Part shown: in pieces, positions 53,335 to 61,235 of the stretch
How the letters are laid out: every line of letters begins with the position of its first letter
Numbering within the stretch: position 1 is the stretch's first letter
Position numbers and translations under genes: made by a program
The notes under the pieces: generated by a model
Database searches by the model: none
Seen by the model: only the letters and a program-made list of their open reading frames with translations
Told to the model about the DNA's origin: nothing
From: Granulicella mallensis
Lineage (GTDB): Bacteria; Acidobacteriota; Terriglobia; Terriglobales; Acidobacteriaceae
DNA: 64,000 nt
Assembly (NCBI RefSeq): GCF_014203225.1
Contig: NZ_JACHIO010000002.1
Span: 1-64,000, forward strand
Reading direction: 5' to 3'

Positions 53335-53810
53335 TTCAAACCGCAAACGATACTGCCCGAGCCCGGTATTGGCTGTCAAGCCTTGAAACTTTGGCGGTTT
53401 CAGTTCAAGGAGGGAATTGAAACATTCAAGCCCTTGAATTGAGCAGGGTTTGATCTAAACGCTGTGGATTTAATTTTATGAGGAGCCGTTTTGCGGCTGC
53501 AGTTTTAGCTGCGCGGAGAGAGGGTTACTCCTGCCGCACTTCTGGGAGCAATAAAGCCCTTATGGAGCTGTTTCTAGAGTGATGAGTCATTTGTTTGTTG
53601 AAGAACCAGCGCTACCCATAGCGCGAAGCGCAAACAACGTCGCAGACGAAGGGCAAGGGAGGTAATCGCCTTTAGGCTACGGAATAAGGGGTTGCCGATG
53701 ACGTCTAGAGTGGCAGGGGAAAGGGCGGGTTTTATTGAGCAGAGAGCGGCGAGGAGTTTAGCGAAGAGGGGGTGAGGCCGGCTTCGAGATTCGAGTTGTG
53801 CCTCTATTTC

Positions 53811-53863
53811 CGTAGCCTATAAGGCTACGCTCCCCCGTCTCCCTGATGCTGACGCATCAGGGA
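53811..53863. repeat. Two adjacent perfect hairpins (REP-like)
   Basis: CGTAGCCT-ATA-AGGCTACG (53811-53829) is followed by TCCCTGATGC-TGAC-GCATCAGGGA (53840-53863). Both stems are perfect. They resemble REP/BIME-type units and are part of the hairpin-rich stretch. Confidence 0.6.
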
Positions 53864-53968
53864 ACGCGATTCGCGCTGTTGAGAAAAAACGGCCATAAGT
53901 GTCGTGGCTTCGCTATACACCTACAGGGAAACTGCTCTAGCCTTTGGGCTATCACTGAGTCCCGAAAG

Positions 53969-53995
53969 GCACCCCGGCGACCGGGCCTGGGGTGC
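53969..53995. repeat. Hairpin in non-coding region
   Basis: GCACCCC (53969-53975) pairs with GGGGTGC (53989-53995), with further GC pairing inside the loop. Part of the same hairpin-rich stretch. Confidence 0.45.
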
Positions 53996-54049
53996 AACTC
54001 AAACGATCGTCTTGTGATCCTTGATCACCGCGAGTGGAGTTAAATTAGA

Positions 54050-54073
54050 AGCGGTCCGGCTGTCCGGACCGCT
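54050..54073 (-). terminator. Terminator-like hairpin after the hydrolase remnant
   Basis: AGCGGTCCGG-CTGT-CCGGACCGCT is a perfect 10-bp stem. On the minus strand it is followed by TTCTAATTTAAC and lies about 60 bp past the remnant's stop codon. Confidence 0.6.
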
Positions 54074-54131
54074 CTCAGTATGTAATAGAAATCATTACTT
54101 ACTGAAACCAGGTGAAGTGTGACGGGACGGA

Positions 54132-54455
54132 CTAAGTGAGTTTCGCCTGCACCTGCTGCAGGAAGATTGTTACAACGTCCTGAGGCACTTGGTCCGCAAT
54201 AAAATGCCCTACATTCGGCAGTTGAATGAACGTATACGGCCCTGCCACGAAGTTCGCCGTATTCACCGCCACCTCTTCGCCACTCTGCGGTCCACAGGCA
54301 ATGGCTTCGAAGATAAAACCATTTGCTGGAATTTGAATACTCTGCACAGCCGGTGGTGTGCTCTGCGCGCCCGCTGGCTGTGCAGACAATCCACCGAGAG
54401 TAAGCGCGCCCACGGCCAATCCACCCGTTTTCACCAAATCCCTGCGATTCAACAT
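54132..54455 (-). pseudogene. Alpha/beta-hydrolase remnant with the catalytic core deleted
   Basis: 107 residues that join the two ends of a Tat-exported alpha/beta-hydrolase. The N-terminus is a Tat signal (NRRDLVKTGGLAVGALTLGG) followed by FIFEAIACGPQSGEEV, the usual lead-in to the oxyanion-loop HGFP motif. The next residues are already the C-terminal end, VAGPYTFIQLPNVGHFIADQVP, which contains the last catalytic His. The roughly 200 residues between them, with the nucleophile elbow, acid and cap, are gone without a frame break. It retains GGAG before its ATG and may still be translated, but cannot be an active hydrolase of this family. A new function for the short exported product cannot be excluded. 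Confidence 0.72.
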
Positions 54456-54580
54456 GTCTTTCTCCGTACTATCGTTGTGCTGCTACATAGACATACCGTT
54501 GGCTGCTCATCAGACCTCTCTTGGTCTTGCATTAGCGGTTGAGGCTGGACTGTACGATTATTTAGTTAGAGTCTGATCTG

Positions 54581-54608
54581 CCGGTAAGGTTACCGGAGAC
54601 CTTATAAT
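54581..54608 (+). promoter_or_regulatory. Palindrome and -10 element upstream of miaB
   Basis: CCGGTAAGGTTACCGG (54581-54596, 7-bp arms) overlaps the -35 zone of a promoter with TATAAT at 54603-54608. No good -35 hexamer is visible, which could mean activator-dependent or repressed transcription. Assignment to miaB is by position only. Confidence 0.35.
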
Positions 54609-54660
54609 GGGCAGCACTATCGCGCGTTTAGGGGCAACAAAGCTGCACGCCGAGCTAATC

Positions 54661-54794
54661 CAAACGGCAAACCCAGAGTGCGCAAAGGACACCAAGCTTG
54701 CGCAGAGTTTTCTTTGCCTCACCTTGGCATACCCGGCGCACTCGGCATTTGCCGTTTGATGGCACCCCTAAGCCGAAGGGCCCTGTTCTTAACC
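54661..54794. repeat. Palindromic intergenic repeat, copy B
   Basis: CAAACGGCAAA (54661-54671) and TTTGCCGTTTG (54748-54758) are perfect complements, with inner GAGTGCGC (54676-54683) and GCGCACTC (54736-54743). It shares ordered blocks with copy A at 141-246. Confidence 0.6.
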
Positions 54795-54913
54795 TCGCTT
54801 ATGGACAGTTCGTCGAAACCGATGATCGGTTAGATCGCCATCTATACTGGATAGAGTCCCCAGAAGGCACAAAAGCTTAGGCTGAGGGCGGCTTGCAACC
54901 TGGCTTGTTTGTC

Positions 54914-56311
54914 ATGCCGGTAGAGGAAACTTACTTGAAGACGTTTTATATCGAAACCTTTGGCTGTCAGATGAACGCGCACGACTCGGAGAAGGTCGTC
55001 GGCACGCTGCTGCGCGAAGGCTACAGCCAGGTCGTCGACGAGGCCGATGCGGGTCTCATTCTTTACAACACCTGCTCCATCCGCGATAAGGCCGAGCAGA
55101 AGGTCTTTCACCGCCTGAACGAGTACAAGCGCATGCAGGGCGAAGGCAAGAAGTTTGCCGTGCTGGGCTGTGTGGCGCAGCAGGAGGGCAACAAGATCTT
55201 CGAGCGTGCGCCTTATGTCTCGCTGGTCGCCGGATCGGCATCCTATCGGAACCTCCCGGAGATGCTCGCCCGCCTTGAGGCCGGCGAAACCCGTATTACC
55301 GGGCTCGACGACCGCCAGACCGATGAGACCTTCGACACCGAGTTCACCGCCCGCACGAATCCGCATCGCGGCTATATCACCATCATCGAAGGCTGCGACA
55401 AGTTCTGTTCCTACTGCGTTGTGCCGTATACGCGCGGCAAAGAGCGCTCGCGCACCTCGGCCTCGGTGCTTGCCGAAGCCCAGCGCATCGCGCAGATGGG
55501 CTTTACCGAGATCCAGTTGCTCGGCCAGAACGTCAACAGCTATCTCGATCCCAGCAGCAAACGCAGCTTTGCCGAGCTTCTGGCGGCAGTGGGAGAGGTA
55601 AACGGCATCAAGCGCGTGCGCTTCACAACCTCGCATCCGCGTGATTTCACGAAGGACATCGTCGACGCCATCGACGCCGTGCCGACGCTCTGCGACCACG
55701 TCCATCTGCCCGTGCAGTCGGGTTCCACCGACGTTCTGCGCGCCATGCAGCGCGACTACACGCGCGACTGGTACCTGGAGCGTATCGCCTGGACCAAAGC
55801 AGCGCGCCGCGACATCTCTTTGACCTCGGACATCATCGTCGGGTTTCCGGGCGAGACCGACCGCGACTTCGAGGACACCATTACGCTGCTGGAGACGGTC
55901 GGTTACGACGCCATCTATGGGTTTAAGTATTCGCCACGGCCGAATACCCCGGCGATCCACATGCACGATTCGATCCCCGAGGACGTGAAGGTGGCCCGCC
56001 TCGCAATCCTCAACGCCCGCCAACGCGAGATTCAGCGCGAAAACTATGGCCGGCATCTCGACCAGACCGTCGAGGTCATGGTGGAGCACGGCGCCAACTC
56101 GCGGGGGCAGATTACGGGGCGCTCCACGCAGAATAAGACCGTCAACTTCATGTGCGATAGCACTCCGCCGCCTGGGAGCTATATTGACGTACGTATCACC
56201 CAGGTCTTTCCGAGCTCGCTGGTGGGTGAGGCGATTTCCGTCCCGACGGTACCGTCTCCGGCACTGGCCGCCCAACAGGCTCTGAACGCACGCGTTCCGG
56301 TTGTACACTAG
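54914..56311 (+). CDS. miaB: tRNA-2-methylthio-N6-dimethylallyladenosine synthase MiaB
   Basis: 465 residues. It methylthiolates i6A37 in tRNAs reading codons that start with U. The methylthiotransferase N-domain has its three cluster cysteines in ETFGCQMNAHDSEKV, YNTCSIRDKAEQK and VLGCVAQQEG. The radical-SAM CxxxCxxC is in GCDKFCSYCVVPYTRGKERSR; SHPRDF and HLPVQSGS follow. A C-terminal TRAM domain ends the protein (VEVMVEHG, RSTQNKTVNF). The ATG at 54914 begins just before the conserved part; an in-frame TTG at 54893 has GAGGG upstream and remains possible. The next gene follows after 5 bp, so the two are cotranscribed. Confidence 0.95.
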   Translation: MPVEETYLKTFYIETFGCQMNAHDSEKVVGTLLREGYSQVVDEADAGLILYNTCSIRDKAEQKVFHRLNEYKRMQGEGKKFAVLGCVAQQEGNKIFERAPYVSLVAGSASYRNLPEMLARLEAGETRITGLDDRQTDETFDTEFTARTNPHRGYITIIEGCDKFCSYCVVPYTRGKERSRTSASVLAEAQRIAQMGFTEIQLLGQNVNSYLDPSSKRSFAELLAAVGEVNGIKRVRFTTSHPRDFTKDIVDAIDAVPTLCDHVHLPVQSGSTDVLRAMQRDYTRDWYLERIAWTKAARRDISLTSDIIVGFPGETDRDFEDTITLLETVGYDAIYGFKYSPRPNTPAIHMHDSIPEDVKVARLAILNARQREIQRENYGRHLDQTVEVMVEHGANSRGQITGRSTQNKTVNFMCDSTPPPGSYIDVRITQVFPSSLVGEAISVPTVPSPALAAQQALNARVPVVH

Positions 56312-56316
56312 CACCC

Positions 56317-56853
56317 ATGCACTTGCCCGGCTTCAAATTCGAGTCCAACCCCCAGGAGTCTGCGGAACCTGATGTAGAGGTTCGCATTCGCGGGCTCATG
56401 ATGGACCCTTCGACGAAGATGCCCATCGTCGTGCTCAACGATCTCAGCGGGGAGGTCGTGCTTCCGATCTGGGTTGGACTGTTTGAGGCCAACGCGATCG
56501 CTCTCGAAATAGAAAAGGCCACGACTCCACGGCCGATGACCCATGATCTGCTGCGCAACATCATCCACGGGCTGAATGCGCGCGTGACTCGTGTGGTTGT
56601 CGGGGCGCTGCGCGAGGATACCTTTCACGCAACGATCTGGATGGATCAGGGCGGGGAAGTCGTTGCGCTGGATGCGCGCCCTTCTGACGCTATCGCGCTG
56701 GCTCTGCGCGCGGACTGCCCTATCTTTGTCAGCAAGCAGCTTCTGGAGCAGGCCCGGCTTGCTTCGGGGGGATCGACTTCGCTGGCACCGGAGGATCTGC
56801 GGCGTTGGCTGGAGAACCTGAATGATGACGAGATGGGGCGTTACAAGATGTAG
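56317..56853 (+). CDS. Bifunctional nuclease family protein (DUF151)
   Basis: 178 residues with the BFN/DUF151 domain: VRIRGLMMDPSTKMPIVVL, LPIWVGLFEANAIALEIEK, RPMTHDLLRNII, VDARPSDAIALALR-like (VALDARPSDAIALALRAD) and CPIFVSKQLL. The plant founding member has RNase and DNase activity in vitro; the bacterial role is unclear. It often accompanies miaB in Acidobacteria and other phyla, as here with a 5-bp gap. Confidence 0.92.
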   Translation: MHLPGFKFESNPQESAEPDVEVRIRGLMMDPSTKMPIVVLNDLSGEVVLPIWVGLFEANAIALEIEKATTPRPMTHDLLRNIIHGLNARVTRVVVGALREDTFHATIWMDQGGEVVALDARPSDAIALALRADCPIFVSKQLLEQARLASGGSTSLAPEDLRRWLENLNDDEMGRYKM

Positions 56854-56866
56854 TGGCGGGCCCTTT

Positions 56867-56901
56867 GCTTTTCTGGCTTGTCATTCCCGAAGGGAATCTG
56901 C
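56867..56901 (+). repeat. 35-bp inverted repeat, left copy
   Basis: GCTTTTCTGGCTTGTCATTC onward; the reverse complement of 57071-57105 with 34 of 35 matches. An internal TTCCCGAAGGGAA is itself a small palindrome. Confidence 0.75.
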
Positions 56902-57070
56902 TTCCTCCCGTTCTTCGTTTGTGTGTTTCCTGGAGATATAGGCAAAACCGAGAGGTTATGTTCTGTACTGGCGCATCATGTCTGTTCAAGGCACAGGCAA
57001 AAAACGGGAGACAGCAGGTTCGCTCGCTGCGCTCGGAATGACAACCAGAAAAGCAGAAGCAACTGCAAAA

Positions 57071-57105
57071 GCAGATTCCCTTCAGGAATGACAAGCCAGA
57101 AAAGC
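57071..57105 (-). repeat. 35-bp inverted repeat, right copy
   Basis: Reverse complement of 56867-56901 with one mismatch. The two copies are 169 bp apart and could form a long stem in RNA from either strand, or mark a mobile cassette. Confidence 0.75.
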
Positions 57106-57158
57106 AAGGGCAAAGACAGAAGCGGAAACACCAGGGATCCAACGATTGTGTTTCCGGG

Positions 57159-57974
57159 CTAAACGCCTATCGCAGCGCCGGAGAGAATAATCGGAGCGGT
57201 TGGGACGCTGGAGCCTTCGGCTCTTTCGATGGTGATCGCGAAGGCCTTCGCCGGAATGCCCTTGGGCAATGGCGGCAGCACCAGGCTGGCGGAGCCCGTT
57301 GCGTCGGGCCGGAAGAGTCCTGCCGGAATGGGCGAGGCACCGTTCGCCGGAACCACCCAAAGCTCATAGGTCTTACCTTCCGGCAGATGTTCCAGATTGC
57401 TCGCCTGCAGGACCAAAGCGCCACGATCTGCCAGATAGACAGCTCGCCCGGTCGGAATGGCAGGGACCTTGCTGGCCGTCAGCGTTGCGCGCTGGGCCTT
57501 GGGCGCGGTCAAGACCTCGAGTACCTGCTGCGCGTGTGAGGATTCTGCTTCCAGTTTCAGCGCTGCACTGGACTGCTCGCTCAGTTGCTCCTTGAGCGAA
57601 GCAATCTTCATGTTGAGAGAGACTACCGCGATGAGCAGTGCCGCGACCGCTGCCCAGGGAAGCCAGATTGCTGTCGTACGCGTCGCCCTGCGGGGCGCTT
57701 CTTGAGCAGCCAGAAGTCCTACTGCCTGCTGCGTGGTTGCTGCCGAATCTGCGGAGACCCTGTTGAGGAAACGCTGCCGCGCGCCTTCAGGCACGGGATG
57801 TTGTTCGACGCTTAGGGCGACCAGCGCTAAATCGCCGGAGAGCTCAGCCAACTCGGCGCGGCAAAGTGCACACTCCGCCAGATGCGTGCGGACTGCCAGG
57901 GCCTCCTCCGGAGAGAGAGCCTGCATCGCATAGAGACCTAGATCCTCCTGCGAGATGTGTTCGCCTTGCATCAT
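57159..57974 (-). CDS. RskA-like anti-sigma factor with zinc-binding N-domain
   Basis: 271 residues. The cytoplasmic anti-sigma domain carries the zinc-binding HxxxCxxC motif in RTHLAECALCRAELAELSG (about 30-48). One membrane helix, WLPWAAVAALLIAVVSLNM, is near 97-116. The extracytoplasmic RskA C-domain follows (LVLQASNLEHLPEGKTYELWVVP, GLFRPDATGSASLVLPP, FAITIERAEGS). It should hold the adjacent ECF sigma factor at the membrane until regulated proteolysis. The start overlaps the sigma stop by four bases (ATGA), which means coupled translation and matched amounts. Confidence 0.9.
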   Translation of the reverse strand: MMQGEHISQEDLGLYAMQALSPEEALAVRTHLAECALCRAELAELSGDLALVALSVEQHPVPEGARQRFLNRVSADSAATTQQAVGLLAAQEAPRRATRTTAIWLPWAAVAALLIAVVSLNMKIASLKEQLSEQSSAALKLEAESSHAQQVLEVLTAPKAQRATLTASKVPAIPTGRAVYLADRGALVLQASNLEHLPEGKTYELWVVPANGASPIPAGLFRPDATGSASLVLPPLPKGIPAKAFAITIERAEGSSVPTAPIILSGAAIGV

Positions 57975-58567
57975 GCCTGGATGGCCTTTCGTAAGCTGAT
58001 TAATGCCAATCTAATTCTCGTCTTTACAGTGCCCAGGGGATCGCCCGTTTTAGCCGCAACCTCCGCGTGGCTCAACCCTTCAAAAAATGCTAGTTCTACC
58101 GACTTCTGCTGCTCGGATGGAAGACTCTTCATGAGTTCGCGAATCTTTTCTACCATGATGTTGCGCTCGATCTCCGAGGAGATGTTCGTCTTTGAAACCA
58201 GGACGACCTCGTCTACGGAATCGGTCGGTTTTCTGCGCCGCAAAACGTCGATCGCCCGATTTCTTGCCACAACTGCGAGCCATGCCCCCAGCGAACCACG
58301 GCCCTGGACAAAGGTGTTTGGGTTCTTCCAAAGCTGGAAGAAGATCTCCTGCATCACATCTTCAGCCTGGCCCGGGTCCTTCAAGACTCGGAGAGATACC
58401 GAATACACCAGGCTTCCATAGCGATCGAAGATGTCTGCCATCGCCCCCTGATCGTTGGCGCGCACCCGTTCCAGCAGGAGCTCATCATTTGCTGCCTGGA
58501 GGCGATCCAAATCGCTATTAAGGGAACGCTCAGAGGCCCTAATCGGATTGGAGGATTTTTCTATCAT
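57971..58567 (-). CDS. ECF RNA polymerase sigma factor (SigK-like)
   Basis: About 198 residues. Region 2 is DIFDRYGSLVYSVSLRVLKDPGQAEDVMQEIFFQLWKN (given here by its key parts: FDRYG, DPGQAEDV, EIFFQLW). Region 4 is LPSEQQKSVELAFFEGLSH followed by EVAAKTGDPLGTVKTRI. The gene pairs with the zinc-binding RskA-like anti-sigma gene downstream. The in-frame reading extends upstream to 58678, but the ATG at 58567 starts at the expected place; no clear ribosome-binding site is seen for either. A terminator separates it from the ferritin-like genes upstream. Confidence 0.9.
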   Translation of the reverse strand: MIEKSSNPIRASERSLNSDLDRLQAANDELLLERVRANDQGAMADIFDRYGSLVYSVSLRVLKDPGQAEDVMQEIFFQLWKNPNTFVQGRGSLGAWLAVVARNRAIDVLRRRKPTDSVDEVVLVSKTNISSEIERNIMVEKIRELMKSLPSEQQKSVELAFFEGLSHAEVAAKTGDPLGTVKTRIRLALISLRKAIQA

Positions 58568-58681
58568 CGAGGGATCAAACAGAAGGCAAGGTACATGGTT
58601 CGTAGCGCAACATCCATAGTACATAGCTTGGATGCCAAGCACCCATAAAAGGGAATAGCAAATATTACGATAGAACACAAC

Positions 58682-58713
58682 AAAGAGCCGTCTCGTAGCC
58701 GAGACGGCTCTTT
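58682..58713 (-). terminator. Terminator after the ferritin-like genes
   Basis: A 14-bp perfect stem (AAAGAGCCGTCTCG and its complement) around TAGC, with T residues on both sides. On the minus strand it follows the ferritin-like stop by 16 bp. Confidence 0.88.
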
Positions 58714-58728
58714 TGCTGCATTTATGGT

Positions 58729-59772
58729 CTATTTGAAGCCGTTAGGACCTGCGTTCATTCCTGCGGGGAAGAAGACTCCTTTGGCAGGGCTGACGACTGT
58801 CGTTCCGTTGACTGCACCGCCGCCTGTCACGATGTTCAGGACCTGCGTGGTGTTGCGGGCAAAGGCAACAACGTCGGTAGGATCGGCATCGGTGATGCGC
58901 GTTGCAGTAACGTTTCCTCCACCGCCGAGGGCGACCTGAAAGGTAGCCAGGCCGTAGTCGTCGGGGTTGTTGTCGTACTGCGAAGCCGTCGGGGCAACGC
59001 CAAGTAGACCGGCCTGGGAGAGCGATGCGCGCAGCGTCGAGATCAAGTTGGTGTAACCGGCGATGCTGGTGCCCGCTGGATCGAGGTAGTTGATCGTGGT
59101 GCGGACGAGACCCGCGTGATAGGCCTCGACCGCGAGGATGCCGGCTGCTGTCGTCAGGTTCTTGGACGAGGTGAGCAGGGAAGCCGCGCCGTGATACGCC
59201 GTGACTCCTACGTCTTCGAAGACATAGGCGCCGATCAGAAAGGTAGCATCGCTGGCATACGGGCTGAAGGCTGAGCCGCCGGGGATCTTTGCCGCGGTGG
59301 CAAGGGTCTGGAAGGACGTGCCCAGATTGATGGCAGGCTGAGCAACGGCTGAAGTGGTAAGCGCGCTGAGTAGTAACTGGACATGCTTACCCTCTTCAAC
59401 GGCCGTCTCGATGGCATAGGACGCCACTGGGATGGTCGTGAAGGGAACCAGGCTGCCGCCGGAGACCGTGCCGGGTGTTCCGACGGTGCCCGACAACATG
59501 ATCAGCGGAGCGCCGGCTGCCATCGAGGCTGCGTTGGCTTTGTCGATGGTTGTGCCGAAGGCTGCGAGGTAGTAGAAGTTCGCCTCCAGGTATTCGAGGT
59601 TGAGGGCGAAGTTGAGAATGTCCGTGTCCGAGTAGGCTGCCGTTGCCGCCTTGGCCTCGGGAGCGCTTGCGCTCAGAACCAGGCCAGCGAGCGACGCGGC
59701 CCCGAGCGACAACATCTTGCGCCGGCTCGTGACGATGATCTCATCCAGAAGTTGAGTCTCTTGATTTGCCAT
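58729..59772 (-). CDS. Tat-exported ferritin-like domain protein (copy 2)
   Basis: 347 residues. A twin-arginine signal, TSRRKMLSLGAASLAGLVL, lies unusually about 15 residues from the start. The mature part is a ferritin-like four-helix bundle (Ferritin_2, related to plant desiccation protein pcC13-62). Candidate metal ligands are EYLEANFYYL, ETAVEEGKHVQLL, FEDVGVTAYHGA and AVEAYHAGLVRT. The C-terminal 90 residues form a separate region with DPTDVVAFARNTTQVLNIV. The metal and the function are unknown. It is 32 bp downstream of a paralogue and both should be on one mRNA. Confidence 0.88.
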   Translation of the reverse strand: MANQETQLLDEIIVTSRRKMLSLGAASLAGLVLSASAPEAKAATAAYSDTDILNFALNLEYLEANFYYLAAFGTTIDKANAASMAAGAPLIMLSGTVGTPGTVSGGSLVPFTTIPVASYAIETAVEEGKHVQLLLSALTTSAVAQPAINLGTSFQTLATAAKIPGGSAFSPYASDATFLIGAYVFEDVGVTAYHGAASLLTSSKNLTTAAGILAVEAYHAGLVRTTINYLDPAGTSIAGYTNLISTLRASLSQAGLLGVAPTASQYDNNPDDYGLATFQVALGGGGNVTATRITDADPTDVVAFARNTTQVLNIVTGGGAVNGTTVVSPAKGVFFPAGMNAGPNGFK

Positions 59773-59804
59773 GGAATTTACCGTCCTTTGGGGGTTGTTG
59801 CCGC

Positions 59805-60845
59805 TTAGGCTGTAGTGGTGGCGAAGACGCTGTTGACGCCGCTGGGGAAGAAGCCGCCGCTCTTGACGCCGACCATCGGCGAACCATAAACGATATGCAG
59901 AACCTGGTCCACACTGCGCGAGAAGCCAACGGCATCGCCAGGATCGGCGGCAACGATGGCACTCGGCATGGTCAAGCTGGTAGGCAAGGTGAGCAGCGTC
60001 TCGACTGAGCCACTCGTCGAAGGCGCATTGCTGTTGCCGACGGTGAGTGTGGCTCGCAGAGCCGCTACTTTGTTGGCCGCAGCTAAGTACGGATAAGCAG
60101 CTGCGGAGCCGGCGGCGATGGCGCGTCCAGTGAGTGAGGTGCGGACGTAGCCGGCGTGGTAGGCTTCGACGGCGAGAATGCCCGCGGCAGCAGTGAGATA
60201 GCCGGCTGTTACGCCTGCCGGGCTAATCAGCGGAGCTGCGCCGGAGTAGGCGGTTACGCCGACATCCTCGAAGATGAAGGAGCCGACGAGGAAATAGTCA
60301 AAACTGGAGAAGGGATTGAAAGCGCCTGCGCCAGTGGCTGCCGTAGTGATACCGGCTGCAACTGCGAGAGGTCCGAAGAAGGAGAGATCGATATCAGGCA
60401 TGCCAACCGCAGCCGAACCGAGTGCCTTGCGAAGGAATTGGACGTGCGTCTGCTCCTCGTAGGCGATCTCATTCAGGATCTCCTGCTGTGCGGGTGTAAG
60501 TCCTGGGACTGCGGCAGCACTGCCCACGGTGACCGTACCCGCAGTCTGAGAGGGCGCGGCGGAACCTGGAGTCGTGTCAGAGCTTTGAAGCCCTGCGCCG
60601 GTCGCGGCATAGAGGTAAAACTGTGCCTCAAGATATTCAAGGTTGAGGGCGAAGTTTAGAACATCCGTGTCGGTGAAGGCGGGAGCACTTCCACCCGTAG
60701 GAGGCGGTGTGGTCGTGACAGGGGGCATGTTATTGCCATTGCCACTGCAGCCGACCACCGCTGTAGTAGCGGCCACGGCTCCAGCGCCTGCGAGAAACGA
60801 TCGCCGAGAGAGAGCTTTATCAACAATTGAATCGAGTGTCTTCAC
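59805..60845 (-). CDS. Tat-exported ferritin-like domain lipoprotein-like protein (copy 1)
   Basis: 346 residues. The signal LSRRSFLAGAGAVAATTAVVGCSG combines twin arginines with a lipobox-like VVGC, so the protein may be a Tat lipoprotein. A Pro/Thr linker follows and then the same helical bundle as its neighbour: EYLEAQFYLYA, EQTHVQFLRKALG, FEDVGVTAYSGAA and AVEAYHAGYVRT. The C-terminal region has DPGDAVGFSRSVDQVLHIVYG. First gene of the tandem pair, divergent from the fasciclin gene. Confidence 0.88.
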   Translation of the reverse strand: MKTLDSIVDKALSRRSFLAGAGAVAATTAVVGCSGNGNNMPPVTTTPPPTGGSAPAFTDTDVLNFALNLEYLEAQFYLYAATGAGLQSSDTTPGSAAPSQTAGTVTVGSAAAVPGLTPAQQEILNEIAYEEQTHVQFLRKALGSAAVGMPDIDLSFFGPLAVAAGITTAATGAGAFNPFSSFDYFLVGSFIFEDVGVTAYSGAAPLISPAGVTAGYLTAAAGILAVEAYHAGYVRTSLTGRAIAAGSAAAYPYLAAANKVAALRATLTVGNSNAPSTSGSVETLLTLPTSLTMPSAIVAADPGDAVGFSRSVDQVLHIVYGSPMVGVKSGGFFPSGVNSVFATTTA

Positions 60846-61235
60846 AGTACATCTCCTGAGGTGCGTTGATAGATGCTTGCCATGTCATTCGCCTGTAGTG
60901 AGCGAGCACACGTGCGGAAGTAGACGTTTTTTAGCCTGGCGAAACCAAGAGTTGCCAGGAAAAGGCGTGCAGCCGAAACCAGTCAGAACGCAGGTAAGTA
61001 TGTCGTGCAGAGTGGTGGCCTCTGCATGGGATCTTTGTCGTATTTGCAAGACCAGTGCTGACTAAATCAGAACTGTCACGATGGGGGAACGCAGGACATG
61101 AAAGTTTGGATTGGAAGGATTGCGAAAATTTCTAAATATATTTTTGGAGCGGCATCATTCCGCCGCCCATGAATCCATTCACCCCTGGGTGTCGTTTTGC
61201 TAATGAAGTAAAACTCAGCAATGGATAGGACATCT
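60846..61235. promoter_or_regulatory. Divergent promoter region, ferritin-like genes / fasciclin gene
   Basis: 390 bp without a gene. CCTGGC (60935-60940) and GCCAGG (60954-60959) make an inverted repeat that could bind a regulator. I could not identify an ECF-type -35/-10 pair with confidence. Confidence 0.35.

Larger units (their letters stand above)
52792..54131. other. Long non-coding, hairpin-rich region
   Basis: About 1.3 kb without a convincing gene. The first part (to about 53340) is AT-richer and carries the two operators for the TonB-receptor gene. From 53340 to 54075 it holds a dense series of inverted repeats, including AGGCTACGGAA at 53674 and its complement at 53808. Short open frames here have no protein-like composition or ribosome-binding sites. 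Confidence 0.6.
54456..54913. other. Intergenic region before miaB
   Basis: About 460 bp. It holds a CCGGTAA-GG-TTACCGG palindrome next to a TATAAT (54581-54608), the palindromic repeat copy B (54661-54794) and the leader of miaB. No open frame here looks like a protein. Confidence 0.5.
56854..57158. other. Intergenic repeat cluster after the DUF151 gene
   Basis: 305 bp with no gene. Between the inverted copies at 56867 and 57071 there is a third partial copy (GGAATGACAACCAGAAAAGC, 57035-57054). Short open frames running through it are composed of repeat sequence. Confidence 0.6.

Noticed and set aside
53640..54075. Hairpin series considered as a CRISPR array
   Set aside because: The repeats are not equal in sequence or spacing, there are no spacers of uniform length and no cas genes.
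54842..56314. 490-residue open frame antisense to miaB
   Set aside because: Complete overlap with miaB, which has all its Fe-S cysteines; the antisense product is Arg/His/Val-rich with no domain.
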